The notes under the pieces were generated by a model, which was not told where the DNA came from, did no database searches, and saw only the letters and a program-made list of their open reading frames with translations. A stretch of DNA of 64,000 nt from assembly GCF_002246015.1 (NCBI RefSeq), contig NZ_NOLJ01000009.1, positions 1 through 64,000 of the forward strand, written 5' to 3'. Position numbers and translations under genes: made by a program. This DNA is from Nostoc sp. 'Peltigera membranacea cyanobiont' 210A. Lineage in GTDB: Bacteria > Cyanobacteriota > Cyanobacteriia > Cyanobacteriales > Nostocaceae. Shown piece after piece: positions 1 through 8,880 of the stretch. Every line of letters begins with the position of its first letter. The first letter of the stretch is position 1.

Positions 1-51
1 TTAATAACAAGATCAAGTTGATTAAACGTTCCGGTTATGGATTTAGAAACT

Positions 52-80
52 TTGACAATTTCCGAGTTAGATGCTTATTG
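52..80 (+). promoter_or_regulatory. possible promoter of the parM-like gene
   Basis: TTGACA at 52-57 is followed after 17 bp by TTATTG at 75-80. The -35 match is exact and the -10 is weak. It lies just before the 91-105 palindrome and the parM-like gene, so an operator just downstream of the promoter is plausible. No other support. Confidence 0.3.
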
Positions 81-90
81 AATTGGCATT

Positions 91-105
91 TTAACTATTA
101 GTTAA
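91..105. promoter_or_regulatory. 15-bp perfect palindrome upstream of the parM-like gene
   Basis: TTAACTA-T-TAGTTAA is a perfect 7-bp inverted repeat around one central base, directly before the segregation gene. It is a candidate operator for the small RHH-like protein encoded downstream. A single copy is seen here, whereas ParR centromeres usually have several, so its role is inferred from position only. Confidence 0.35.
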
Positions 106-112
106 GCATACT

Positions 113-1043
113 ATGTACTGAAGAACCAAAAATTTTTCCTGCTGGCTTTGATAACGGTTATGGAAGCCTAAAACTTTTAGTCGATGGTTTTGAAGTAGTT
201 CGTGTACCAAGCTATATTTCCACAGCCGACATGGAAGATGTACCCGGACGAGTAGTTTTTAACGGTACTGCTTACACTGTCGGGGAATCAGCTTTCCGTA
301 CAGGAAATTATTTTGACCGGAACACGGATAACAATGAAAACAAAGTCAATAATGCATTGCTGACATTATTCGGTGCATTGGCACATCTGCCACACCGTAA
401 GGCTTGGCACTTAAAATTAGTCGTCAGCTTACATGATGTTGGTCTGGCTGACGAATTGCAAAAAGTACTCAGTGGAGAATATCAGCCAATACTTGCTGGT
501 AAACAATCAGAGGTGAAAGTAGAAGTGCTGAAAATAGTACTAGAGGGGATGGGTGCATTGTTTGGGCATCAACTACCCAAAAAATTAACCATTTTAGATT
601 TTGGCAATGGCACGACTCTGTATTCTCGTTACAACCAGGGAAAACGAGAAGTTCACACCGCCTACCCCATTGGTGTAGAAGTTCTCATTGATGATATTTC
701 CCAAAAAATGAAACATCTAAATGGGGGAAAAATCGGGGATGCATCCAAGATTCGATTTTGTCTGGAAATGGGACATACCAAGTACAGCCGTGACATCGAT
801 ATCAAAGATATATACAGCACTTGTTTGAAAGATTGGTATGAAAAATACTTAAAAAAAGTGGTGAATCTAACACTTGATGCCAAGCACCAAGGGGATGAAA
901 TCTGGGCGATAGGTGGAGGCTGCCTCTTACCTGGATTCAAGAAACTATTAGAGAAAAACGGGTTCAAAATACTGGACAACCCGGTAGAAGCTAACGTCTT
1001 TGGGCTTCTAGAAATGGCAAAAACCATTACGAGCAAGAATTAA
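113..1043 (+). CDS. ParM/StbA-like actin-family plasmid segregation protein, start frameshifted
   Basis: Actin-like ATPase that would polymerise to push plasmid copies apart. The frame encodes a phosphate-binding motif (GFDNGYGSLK) at about 147-176, then LTILDFGNGTTLYSRYN (second phosphate loop) and AIGGGCLLPGF near the C terminus, all typical of ParM/StbA. The coding frame is open from 102, but no ATG, GTG or TTG precedes the DNGYG motif. The ATG at 113 is out of frame by one base (ATG TAC TGA, where removing one base gives M-S-E-E-P-K-I-F-P-A-G-F). Starting at the first in-frame ATG (231) would lose the phosphate-1 loop. So the gene is either broken by a one-base insertion or contains a sequencing error. 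A small RHH-like gene follows 36 bp downstream, as expected for a ParM/ParR pair. Confidence 0.75.
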
Positions 1044-1078
1044 CCAAACACATCTGGAAAGTGAAGTTATAACAAACA

Positions 1079-1369
1079 ATGACAAATAAACAAGACTTAG
1101 CTCCGGTAAAAATTCGGCTCAAAGAAAACTACCGAGAACGCATATTTGCAGAATCCCAACAACTAGGTAAAAGTTATCTGGAGACGCTTTATTTTATTAT
1201 TGATTGCTATTTTGTTTTCATAAAGGCTGGATTAGCCACACAACAAGTAGCTTTCACGCCGCTTACTACTAACGAAAACAGACTCCAGCAGCCAATTCCC
1301 CAGCCATCTACAGACCAAAAACTAGAAGAGCCTGATGGCGAAACATTCATTCTCGATTTTGAATTATAA
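1079..1369 (+). CDS. small RHH-like protein, candidate ParR-type adaptor
   Basis: A 96-residue protein, 36 bp after the parM-like gene. The N-terminal half (KIRLKENYRERIFAESQQLG followed by a second helix SYLETLYFIIDCY) looks like a ribbon-helix-helix fold: a short basic strand followed by two helices. The C-terminal half is polar and proline/glutamine rich, ending in FILDFEL. A DNA-binding adaptor that couples a centromere to ParM filaments is the expected partner gene, so ParR function is inferred from position and fold pattern. No recognisable sequence family beyond this. Confidence 0.45.
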   Translation: MTNKQDLAPVKIRLKENYRERIFAESQQLGKSYLETLYFIIDCYFVFIKAGLATQQVAFTPLTTNENRLQQPIPQPSTDQKLEEPDGETFILDFEL

Positions 1370-1533
1370 CCGTCAGATGAAGTTGGCAACGGTAATTCCC
1401 AACTCGTGGGGTAATTATGTTAAAAAAGCTTTAAATTTAGCTCTTGTGTAAGTATTTCAGTATTTATGTACTATATAAGATGAGTTGATGTCAGCGATTT
1501 TACCAAACAGTAGATTTTTATTCTGGATTTCTA

Positions 1534-1585
1534 TAAAAAAATAATGCCAGTACTAACAAGTAACCCTGTATGTACTAGCATTATT
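1534..1585 (-). terminator. rho-independent terminator downstream of the SSB-like gene
   Basis: Stem AATAATGC (1540-1547) pairs with GCATTATT (1578-1585), extended by GTAC/GTAC. Read on the minus strand it is followed by a run of T, so it ends transcription of the gene at 1599-2018. Confidence 0.7.
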
Positions 1586-1598
1586 TAGTTAATTGGGT

Positions 1599-2018
1599 CT
1601 AGAACGGAGGTTCTTGATCTAGGTCTTCATCTGTCGAAGTAACGTTATCTTCGAGTAGTTCTTTGGCAAAATCGGGAGTTTCAGGCGAGTGAGGGGTTTT
1701 ACTAACCTGGGTGAGTTCGTTGATGGGTTGTGCTGACATAAAGTTTCTGATTACGAATGTGGCAATCTTTTCTTTGTAATCACCCCTGTTATCAACTAGC
1801 AAATCGAGATATCCTTCTGCTGTGCCGTGTACGCCTTCCCCTTGTTCGTTAATAACGACGGCGGGTGCGCCCTTGGAACGGAATGGCATCTCGTCAGCAA
1901 CTACTCCCTCCTTGGAACGGTAGTAGAATTCGGCGATCCCAAAGGCAATCAAGGAACCTTCTTTGTCGTGGGTAGTGTTCACTGACTTAAGATTGATAGT
2001 TGCAGTATTATGAATCAT
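1599..2018 (-). CDS. SSB-like accessory protein with SSB-type acidic C-terminal tip
   Basis: A 139-residue protein with a beta-rich N-terminal region (about 1-105) consistent with an OB fold, a flexible proline/acidic linker, and a C terminus DLDQEPPF that resembles the acidic tip (DDDIPF) by which SSB recruits partner proteins. It lies 73 bp downstream of the true SSB gene on the same strand. The neighbouring SSB lacks such a tip, so the two may divide labour, one binding ssDNA and the other recruiting partners. The OB-fold assignment is inferred from length, composition and the tail, not from a clear motif. Confidence 0.5.
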   Translation of the reverse strand: MIHNTATINLKSVNTTHDKEGSLIAFGIAEFYYRSKEGVVADEMPFRSKGAPAVVINEQGEGVHGTAEGYLDLLVDNRGDYKEKIATFVIRNFMSAQPINELTQVSKTPHSPETPDFAKELLEDNVTSTDEDLDQEPPF

Positions 2019-2091
2019 GTTCGTTTTATTTGTAGATTGATTAGATGGTTTATCGCCTACGATTTATAGTGCATAGGCGATTTGTAATTTC

Positions 2092-2475
2092 CTAGAAATT
2101 TGCGTTAGCTACAGTCTGTGTTTCATTTGGTGCAGAAGTGGATGTAGATTCTTCCTTACGGGGTGAACCTAACAATTCAATAGCGTTGATTGTAATTACG
2201 GGTTTTTGCCGCATAGTGCCAGAATTTTTATCTGCCCAACGATCAAATCCAAACTCGCCAGTAATTGCAATTTGGGTTCCTTTACGAACGTAATTTCCAA
2301 TCACTTCTGCTTGATTTCCCCAGGCGACTAAATCAAACCAAAGGGCTTGTTCACTTCTGTAGGGTGGTCTGACTGCAATAGAGATTGAAGCCTTAACTGC
2401 GCCAGACTCGAAATATTTGAGTTCTGGTTCTTGTCCGCATCTGCCAACCAGCATGACTTTGTTGATATAGTTCAT
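2092..2475 (-). CDS. ssb: single-stranded DNA-binding protein
   Basis: A 127-residue SSB of the bacterial OB-fold family. MNYINKVMLVGRCGQEPELKY is the standard N terminus, followed by the strand ALWFDLVAWGNQAEVIGNYVRKGTQ-type core and a DRWADKNSG...QKPVITINAIELL end of the OB fold (about residue 105). The C-terminal tail is short, threonine/serine/alanine rich and ends ANANF, without the acidic DDIPF-type tip that normally binds partner proteins. It coats ssDNA during replication or conjugation of the element. Confidence 0.93.
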   Translation of the reverse strand: MNYINKVMLVGRCGQEPELKYFESGAVKASISIAVRPPYRSEQALWFDLVAWGNQAEVIGNYVRKGTQIAITGEFGFDRWADKNSGTMRQKPVITINAIELLGSPRKEESTSTSAPNETQTVANANF

Positions 2476-2712
2476 AACGCGAGGATTTATATATTTCTCT
2501 TATTGCTGCGTCAGCATTAGTTCTTTCAGGATTTATTATTTTGACGAGTTTTTTTATTTAAACCACATTCTTTTTTATTCATACTCATGAGTTATTTTTT
2601 GTCCTTGTTTCTCGTAAAGTTGTGGTTTTTACTAGGGAACGACAAGTTACTCTGTGCTATGGTGGTATCGCAATTAGCGTGGTATGCATCTAAAAATTAT
2701 AAATAATGACTT

Positions 2713-3891
2713 ATGCTTGAATATCTTCTCCTGAAGCGAGTAAGTATTTGTAAGCTGATGCTTTTGGCTTTGATGTGGATACAGTCGGATGAGGATAGCC
2801 AAAACCAGCTGACTTCTGACTACTCATCTTCTTTGTGGGTAGAAAATCTTACCTGGTTAGGAGAAACATCTGTTGGAGAAGATGTAGAGCATTTTTGTGA
2901 TGTTTCCAATACAACTAGGATAGGCATTTGGGGAGAAATCCTAGAACTAAAGTTAGTAGATTTAATTGCTGATTTACCGACTTGTTTGCACGATGCGTCA
3001 TGGTTTGCTCTACTGGCAATTACCATGATGCTAGTAGATAAGGAACTAGACCGAGTATGCGTGCATCCACAAGATGAGTATTTTGCCCGGACTATCGCGC
3101 TTGAAAGTTTAGCATATTTAGGTGATTCTTACTTAGCCAAAGGTCATCCTTATTTAGATTTTCCTCTATCGTTAGAAGATGCTAAGTCGTTACTACCAGC
3201 TAATAGAAAGCAAGAGCTAGAAATCGAGCTAGAGAAATTTATTGTTGATACTTATGAAGACGATTTTGATGATCAATCTCCAGAGATTAGTGAGTTTTCA
3301 CCCATCTATTTACAAGAGATTTTAAAAGAGTTTTTTACTGAATCTGATTGGCAGGGTGATATCAATCAAGAGGCTGTTGCCCAACTGCAACAGAAGTATG
3401 GTTCGCAGTATTCAGAAGGTGCGTTTTCTGCTGAAACTGAGGGACACGAACGTTGGGGGAAAACGCTTGTTTTTCTCAAACAGTTTATAGGTCTGGATTC
3501 CAGTTTTATCGAAAGCCAGAGCGATTTATTCCTTGATAATAAATCTCAGGTGGCTGATTTACCTGATTACTTCTGTATCGAGTCTCATTTAGAACGTTGG
3601 CAAGACCGAACAGTTGTTTTATCACGGTTGGTTCATACTTTGGTTTATTTTTTGCTAGTAGGGCAAAATTATCATCCCAGTCATTTGGAAGATTTGATGG
3701 CTATTCCCGCTTCTTCGCGGTCAATATTTAGTCTGCAAGCTTGTTTGGGTGTAGCTACTTACAGAAGTGGTTATTATATGGCTGCTTCAAATATTCCTGA
3801 ATCAGAAGTTGGGCGGAACTGGCTTTTAGAAAAAGCTTTCCCTAGCCTGTGTGATTTTTATCAAACAGGTCGGTTGAGTGGGAAGCAATAA
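2713..3891 (+). CDS. unrecognised 392-residue protein
   Basis: Unrecognised. It is largely helical and acidic with several tryptophans; the C-terminal third (from about 290) has hydrophobic helices around VLSRLVHTLVYFLLVGQ and SIFSLQACLGVATYRSGYY. No signal peptide or catalytic motif was found. Met17 (2761) is an alternative start because the first 16 residues look out of character. It runs divergently from ssb across a 237-bp gap and is followed after about 40 bp by a lipoprotein gene, possibly in the same transcript. Confidence 0.6.
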   Translation: MLEYLLLKRVSICKLMLLALMWIQSDEDSQNQLTSDYSSSLWVENLTWLGETSVGEDVEHFCDVSNTTRIGIWGEILELKLVDLIADLPTCLHDASWFALLAITMMLVDKELDRVCVHPQDEYFARTIALESLAYLGDSYLAKGHPYLDFPLSLEDAKSLLPANRKQELEIELEKFIVDTYEDDFDDQSPEISEFSPIYLQEILKEFFTESDWQGDINQEAVAQLQQKYGSQYSEGAFSAETEGHERWGKTLVFLKQFIGLDSSFIESQSDLFLDNKSQVADLPDYFCIESHLERWQDRTVVLSRLVHTLVYFLLVGQNYHPSHLEDLMAIPASSRSIFSLQACLGVATYRSGYYMAASNIPESEVGRNWLLEKAFPSLCDFYQTGRLSGKQ

Positions 3892-3932
3892 TTAATATTT
3901 TATTGTTAGTTTACAAATACAAATTTATATTT

Positions 3933-4631
3933 ATGAAAAAATACTTATTTATAGGATTGTTACTCTTACTCGTTGGATGTTCATCTCCAGAAAAAGAAGA
4001 TAAAGTCTCGGCTGTCGAATCAAATTCTTCACCTACGCCATCATTCTCCTCAGCTAATGTTAATAATGCTACGCCGTCGCTAAATCCAGAAGCGTTGCCT
4101 GATTTATCAAATAAAGAGAAGCTTGGAGAAGTTAGTGCAGAAAACGATTTAATTGACTCGTTCTATTTTGATGGTAATGGTGTGAAAGTGAGTTTGACTG
4201 TAGCGGCTGATAAAGCTTGTTTTGTCTACGTGCGGCGCAGTACTCCAGACCGAGTTGGTGAGGTTGAAATTGAGTCACTACGACGCGAGAAGTTGGGTCT
4301 GTGGCGTTCGTATAACACTCAGCGACTTCTAACTCAACCTGCTGGAAATAAACTAAAGGTTTATTCATCAAGTGACGAACTTTCTTCTACTTATGAAAAT
4401 CCTGCCATATCGCAAGAAATGCTTGTGGCAGTAAAGGAATTGAAAGAGCGTGAAAAATCGTTTAAATTACTTTTACGTCAGGACTTGAGGGCGAGTGATT
4501 CAGCCAGACGAATTTATGTCAATCAGTGTCAGAAATTAGGTAATTTTTACTATAAAGAAGAACTACCTCCTCTCACAGAAAAGGAGAGGAAGGACTTTGA
4601 AAAGAGTGTTGAAAAAAATACTGAAAATTAG
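3933..4631 (+). CDS. predicted lipoprotein of unknown function
   Basis: A 232-residue protein starting MKKYLFIGLLLLLVGC: a short basic start, a leucine core and a lipobox with the lipidated Cys at residue 16. A serine/proline/asparagine-rich linker follows to about residue 55, then a globular domain with strands such as GVKVSLTVAADKACFVYVRR and a long acidic/basic C-terminal helix. A longer frame begins with TTG at 3903, but the Met at 3933 gives the correct signal peptide. Function unknown; it would be anchored in a membrane facing the periplasm. Confidence 0.65.
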   Translation: MKKYLFIGLLLLLVGCSSPEKEDKVSAVESNSSPTPSFSSANVNNATPSLNPEALPDLSNKEKLGEVSAENDLIDSFYFDGNGVKVSLTVAADKACFVYVRRSTPDRVGEVEIESLRREKLGLWRSYNTQRLLTQPAGNKLKVYSSSDELSSTYENPAISQEMLVAVKELKEREKSFKLLLRQDLRASDSARRIYVNQCQKLGNFYYKEELPPLTEKERKDFEKSVEKNTEN

Positions 4632-5177
4632 TTATGAGAACAGTGATAATTGCTCCATCTGAATATTATTTTCAGTTGTAGTTGCTTTAACAGGGTGTTT
4701 GTTCTTATTTGACGACCTGTTACCCCACCCTTCTTTCGCCGCGTGTTTGACTACACGAGAGCGGATATCAGCAGCTAGGGTTTCATAATCAGAGCGGATT
4801 TTTTCATACTGAACTGGGGTTGTACCAATCTTCTCCCACAGTTTATCGTATTTGAAATTCTCAAAAGGTCTGTGCCTGATGAGGGCATCATAACTTGCCC
4901 AGAGGTAAACATCTGTCCATTCAGATGAAAGCGGCACTTCAAAAGCAATTGGCATCATAAGTGCAACAACTTCGCTGCTAGAGGCGAGTTTACCTACTTC
5001 TCCCTTGTCTATCTCTTCTAGCGCTGCATCTAATCTATCGACTGCGATCGCTTTTCCTACCCAGGATGGAATTGACTGTTGCCAGCCGTTTTGCTGAGTT
5101 ACAATTGGCCCGAATGGCACTAAGAAAAGCCGAAACACTTGCGGGTTAAGCACTTTGCAATTGTTTTCGTAATTCAT
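4632..5177 (-). CDS. unknown protein ending in clamp-binding motif QLSLF
   Basis: A 181-residue protein of unknown family. The last six residues are QLSLFS, which contains the consensus pentapeptide (QL[S/D]LF) by which proteins bind the bacterial beta sliding clamp. The clamp gene of this element is at 14487-15863. Its start codon lies beside the C-terminal end of the IS4-type transposase gene (overlap 5146-5177), so the residues before VLNPQVFRLF may come from the insertion element and the original start may have been lost. A basic, lysine/asparagine-rich linker precedes the QLSLF tail. Confidence 0.55.
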   Translation of the reverse strand: MNYENNCKVLNPQVFRLFLVPFGPIVTQQNGWQQSIPSWVGKAIAVDRLDAALEEIDKGEVGKLASSSEVVALMMPIAFEVPLSSEWTDVYLWASYDALIRHRPFENFKYDKLWEKIGTTPVQYEKIRSDYETLAADIRSRVVKHAAKEGWGNRSSNKNKHPVKATTTENNIQMEQLSLFS

Positions 5178-6514
5178 GCCGGGGTTTCGTCATCAAGGGG
5201 TAAGCTTTTGGGCGACGTTTACGGACTCGTGGTTCACTACGACCTGGGCGTTCTGGAACAGCCTTCTGAGCAATAATTTTAAGTAAAGTGCGATAAATTT
5301 GGAGACGTTTTGTTGAAGTTGCGTCTAATAATTTGGGAATAAAGTTAATTAAATGGTGGCGAGTACCTTGGAGTGATAGGCGATTTGGAGGAGTACTACA
5401 AGTAGTTCCAGCCGACCACATTAAACTACGAAGTAAATTATAAGCTACCAAAAAAACATGAATTTCTTTGCGTATCATTGGGGGCGTTTTACATCGGAGA
5501 ACATCCATACCCAAGGTAGTTTTTATATGTCTTAAATCTAGCTCAACATCCCAACGTTTACCGTAAAGCCCAACAATTTCAAGAGTAGAATAAGAAGATT
5601 TATCTAAAAGAGTAGTAATTAAGCTGACTTGTTGAGTGCGAAAACCAGGAATAACAATGTAATAGTAAACTTCCCGTACAGTTATGGAAGGAGGTAGAGC
5701 ATCAAATTCATCTTTATTCAATCCTTTTGGACAACTTTTAGGCTTAGACCAAGTAACTGATTTGTCGCAATTTCCAACAATTTTGCCTTTTCGCATGGTT
5801 GTTGTGCGAGATTGATGCTTCCGAAATATAACATCACAACCGAGTTTAGTAATCGTAACCATATCGGCATAAGCGCAAAAAGCTCTATCCCCTAAAAGTA
5901 CATCATTGGGTTTGAGAAAACCATAGAGCCTCCTTGCTAATTTAATATCATGAGTGTTCAATACATCGATGCACAAAGCAACAGCAGCCCCCGTAACTAA
6001 ACTGAATATCACACCAATTTTGGCTATTGGAAAGCCACATCCATCTTTTTGAGTGCACGGTTAGCGGGTATTCTTTTTGGTTTTCTACAGTGTCTGGCAT
6101 AGATACCGTCGAGCCGTCTATCACTAAAATATTTCGACCACACCATAAATGCTCTTGGGTTACTTTTTCTTCCAGTTTTTGTGCTGAATAATTGAAAAGC
6201 TTCTCTAATAATTTTTCTGGCAATCTTGCCCTAGCTTGACAGTAAGCACTCGTATCAGATGAAGGGATTTCTACATCTGAACCTGCTAAATGAGCAATTA
6301 TTTTACTCACAGCATTATGACAAGTCTTATCACTATCCAAAACTTGCGACAAAAATGCCCACAAAGTAATAAATGGGTCAAATAATCGCTTTTTATATTT
6401 AATTTTCACTTCAGAGAGTGCAAGTTTTATTGCAGATTCCGGCAATAGTTCTTTAAAAGGTAAACCTAAACTTTGATTAAATTTATCCTTGAGGATTTGT
6501 ACTCGTAGTGTCAC
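5146..6514 (-). mobile_element. IS4-type insertion sequence with frameshifted transposase
   Basis: The transposase is read in two frames. The N-terminal part (5948-6514, 188 residues) includes LVIDGSTVSMPD with the first catalytic Asp. The C-terminal part (5146-6012 plus upstream codons) has LLGDRAFC with the second Asp and YGKRWDVELDLRHIK, which fits the IS4-family Y-x2-R-x3-E-x6-K signature exactly. The break is near 6060: a stretch encoding EYP is followed by CTAACCG where CAACCG would keep the frame, so a one-base insertion is likely. Terminal inverted repeats and target duplications were not identified, so the outer limits are approximate. Confidence 0.75.
5146..6514 (-). pseudogene. IS4-family transposase, split by a frameshift near 6060
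   Basis: All three DDE acidic residues are present, but they are divided between two reading frames. After the frame change, the N-terminal product ends with an unrelated tail (CCCFVHRCIEHS). IS4 elements do not normally use programmed frameshifting, and no slippery run such as A6 is at the junction, so this is a decayed copy, unless it is a sequencing error. Confidence 0.7.
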
Positions 6515-6700
6515 AGTAGTAATTATCGTATTCGCTTGCTCGTCTCAAAAAAAGTATTTCACAGACGAGTAAGCTTTTTCTACCTTCAAAAACTTTTTGG
6601 GCAACCCTCCACCGTTATCGCTTCCATTCCACAGTCTCTACAAAAAATAGCGATCGCAGCCAAGCGCCCACTGCTATTAACGCATTAATATTTGTAATGC

Positions 6701-6943
6701 TTATGCAGCAAGGTTTATAGCTTTTCTTAGTGCCATTCCAATTGGCCCGACGATGTATTGAACAATTTCATGACTTGCTCCTGCTAGATCGAGTAGACTG
6801 GCTGTTACAACTTTGTTAATTCCTTGGCTGGTTAGTAACTGAAGTATCTTTCTAGTGCTAGGAGTAAGAATTTCGCTAGCTTTTTGGCTTTTGCTGTTAC
6901 GGATGGTTTCTTCGACATCGAATAAGCTTTGCTGCTGGTTCAT
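6701..6943 (-). CDS. small unknown protein with N-terminal QQSLF clamp-like motif
   Basis: An 80-residue protein, last in the minus-strand run after holA and holB. Residues 4-8 are QQSLF, close to the beta-clamp-binding consensus, followed by acidic residues. The rest (TPSTRKILQLLTSQGINKVV, LLDLAGASHEIVQYIVGPIG) looks helical with no known family. A hairpin at 6965-6996 separates it from holB. A clamp- or loader-associated role is only inferred from motif and location. Confidence 0.5.
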   Translation of the reverse strand: MNQQQSLFDVEETIRNSKSQKASEILTPSTRKILQLLTSQGINKVVTASLLDLAGASHEIVQYIVGPIGMALRKAINLAA

Positions 6944-6964
6944 ATTCCTTATGTGTAAATAAAT

Positions 6965-6996
6965 ACTGCCAGCTAGAAATGCTTCTAACTGGCAGT
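6965..6996 (-). other. hairpin between holB-like gene and the 80-residue gene
   Basis: ACTGCCAG (6965-6972) pairs perfectly with CTGGCAGT (6989-6996). On the minus strand it follows the holB stop and is followed by ATTTATTTAC, a weak U-rich tract, so it may be a leaky terminator that lowers expression of the small gene downstream. Confidence 0.5.
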
Positions 6997-7021
6997 GCTT
7001 TTTGATAATGGATGGGTTTTG

Positions 7022-7897
7022 CTATGGCAGAAGTAGGTTATCCCAAACGCTTCTAGGAGTAACGTGATGCAGCAATTGCTTCCTTGCTTGAGTGAATTTA
7101 GCTAGCAATTGAGTGCTTTTTAATTTCTGCCACCAGTTGTGTTGCAGGTAGGTAAGCAGCCATAATTGTGTCTCGTGATTCCAGCTTGAGATGGAGTTAC
7201 TCAAACTGAGTGCGTTGAGAATATCGTCAGGAGGCACTTCCAGTTGACTTGTGATTTCTTTTGAGATGGAAGCTAACATTGTGATGTTGGCGATCGCTTG
7301 ACCAGGACTGCCTGAACTGATAGCTAGTATTTTTTCTGTTACCTCGATTTGTTGGTCTTTGAGGACAGAGATAACCTCCTCATCAGTTAACCTTTGGAAA
7401 GGTATGATTTGACACCTACTCTTGATAGTGGGTAATAGCTTTTGAGGATAGGACGAGATCAGGATAAATGTTCCAGTTTTCGGTTCTTCCAGCGTCTTGA
7501 GAAGTTTGTTGGCGGCGGTAGGGTTGAGCATATCTGCTTCGTGGATAATCACCACCTTTTGCTTGGCCTTGACTGCACTAGTTGAAAGAAATTCGATTAC
7601 CTCGCGCACCTGTTCTACTCGAATAGCAGGTATACCTTTCTGCTGGGGGGTGTTTTCGGAATGGGTTGGTTTGATTTGTAAGATGTCTAGATAGTTATTT
7701 TCTCCTGCGATCGCGGAGCGACCCCCTCTTGCGAGTATCGCATTTGCGATCGCCAGAGCAGTTTTTCCTTTACCTACTCCCTCAACTTGACTGCTAAATA
7801 GGTATGCAGGAGCAATTTTATTCTGTTCGATTGCTTCAGTCAGCAGAAGTTTGGCGGTATGCTGTCCGGTGATTTCTGTAAATGGGTTGTTTTTCAT
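7022..7897 (-). CDS. holB: DNA polymerase III delta' subunit (clamp loader)
   Basis: A 291-residue AAA+ clamp-loader subunit. It starts PFTEITGQHTAKLLLTEAI, has a P-loop variant VEGVGKGKTALA, a sensor/Walker B region KVVIIHEADMLNPTAANKLLKTLEEP, and the SRC arginine-finger motif (KSRCQIIPF) common to delta' and gamma/tau. Its start overlaps the stop of the holA-like gene by 4 bp (ATGA), so the two are translationally coupled. An in-frame insertion (ARGGRSAIAG, from 7707-7745) after the P-loop helix comes from a small palindromic repeat that also occurs in dnaX. Confidence 0.88.
   Translation of the reverse strand: MKNNPFTEITGQHTAKLLLTEAIEQNKIAPAYLFSSQVEGVGKGKTALAIANAILARGGRSAIAGENNYLDILQIKPTHSENTPQQKGIPAIRVEQVREVIEFLSTSAVKAKQKVVIIHEADMLNPTAANKLLKTLEEPKTGTFILISSYPQKLLPTIKSRCQIIPFQRLTDEEVISVLKDQQIEVTEKILAISSGSPGQAIANITMLASISKEITSQLEVPPDDILNALSLSNSISSWNHETQLWLLTYLQHNWWQKLKSTQLLAKFTQARKQLLHHVTPRSVWDNLLLP
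7707..7745. repeat. HIP1-containing small repeat inside holB
   Basis: The stretch beginning GCGATCGCGGAG and ending GAGTATCGCATTTG matches 14299-14337 inside dnaX with only a few differences. It encodes an extra loop in the AAA+ domain, read in frame. Confidence 0.6.
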
Positions 7898-8853
7898 ATC
7901 GTAGAAATTTCAGCAATTCGACTGGTTAGGTTGTCAACTCCGCTTTTGAGTTCGGCTTCGAGTTGTACAAGTAAAATAAGGCTGTGTTTAAGCTTTTGAA
8001 CGCCTACAAACTTGACTTCCTCTTTGAGGTAATACAATCTTTTGGGGTTTTTCAGTTCGGCTATTTCTGCAATCTTAGTATCAGATAAATTAGTTTCTAT
8101 CCCAGCTTTGGTTATTAACCAAGTGCGGAAAATAGAGGTAAGTGTTGCTACTATTTTGAGCGGGTGTTCATTATTATCTAGTAGTTTAGATACCTGCACT
8201 ATTGCTAAAATTGAATGGTTTCTTAGCATAGCAATAGTAAGCTTTAGGTAGTCAGTATTCTGATTGCCAACGAGATATTTTACTTCCTCAATAGAGATTA
8301 TTTTTCCAATTGCATAAACAGCAAGTTTAGCGAATTCGCTATCGGCTCGCGCAGTGTTATTGCCAATTGCTTCAGCTAGGTAATCTGTAACATCTGGCGT
8401 GAGTTTAACTTGATGGATGGCTGCATATTTTCCTATCAAGTTAACTATCCCTTTTTTATCCCAACTAGGGACGAGGGGAAACTCTTCTTGTTGGGCATAT
8501 TTTAGGATAGTTTTTACTACTGTTCTGCGCGAATCTGGCTTTTTGTTACCAGTAATTAGTAGAATGTTGCTTGAAGGTATTCGGGAAAGGTGATTTTCAA
8601 GTTCTTGGTTATTATCTTCATTTGATAAACTTCCAATTAGAGAGTCGCTGTCTGTATGAATAATTTTGTTACCTTCTCCAAAGGGCAAAGTCATAACCTC
8701 GGTAAAGACCTTGGCAGCAATATTTCTCTCATTTCCAGATAGCTTGACGTAATTGAAAGCTTTCCATTCCGCATGAACATTTTGATTCACTAAATAATCA
8801 ATTTTTTGATTGAGTGAGTAGCTATCTTCGCCGTAGTATAGATATACAGTCAT
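7894..8853 (-). CDS. holA: DNA polymerase III delta subunit (clamp loader)
   Basis: A 319-residue delta subunit. The N terminus MTVYLYYGEDSYSLNQKIDYL matches the family start (fyGeD...l...i). An AAA+-like region without a P-loop follows (ILLITGNKKPDSRRTVVKTI), and then the helical clamp-loader collar (IVATLTSIFRTWLITKAG...LYYLKEEVKFVGVQKL). Delta opens the sliding clamp ring. It overlaps holB by 4 bp. Upstream at 8881-8906 there is a motif shared with two other operons of this element. Confidence 0.85.
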   Translation of the reverse strand: MTVYLYYGEDSYSLNQKIDYLVNQNVHAEWKAFNYVKLSGNERNIAAKVFTEVMTLPFGEGNKIIHTDSDSLIGSLSNEDNNQELENHLSRIPSSNILLITGNKKPDSRRTVVKTILKYAQQEEFPLVPSWDKKGIVNLIGKYAAIHQVKLTPDVTDYLAEAIGNNTARADSEFAKLAVYAIGKIISIEEVKYLVGNQNTDYLKLTIAMLRNHSILAIVQVSKLLDNNEHPLKIVATLTSIFRTWLITKAGIETNLSDTKIAEIAELKNPKRLYYLKEEVKFVGVQKLKHSLILLVQLEAELKSGVDNLTSRIAEISTI

Positions 8854-8880
8854 GATAGATTAGATAAACATTTATTTATC

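Noticed and set aside
662-1036. 124-codon open frame on the minus strand
   Set aside because: It is antisense to the parM-like gene, whose protein has clear family motifs.
5146-6514. Terminal inverted repeats of the IS4-type element
   Set aside because: Sequence just outside 5146 and 6514 was compared by eye and no convincing pair of repeats or target duplication was found.
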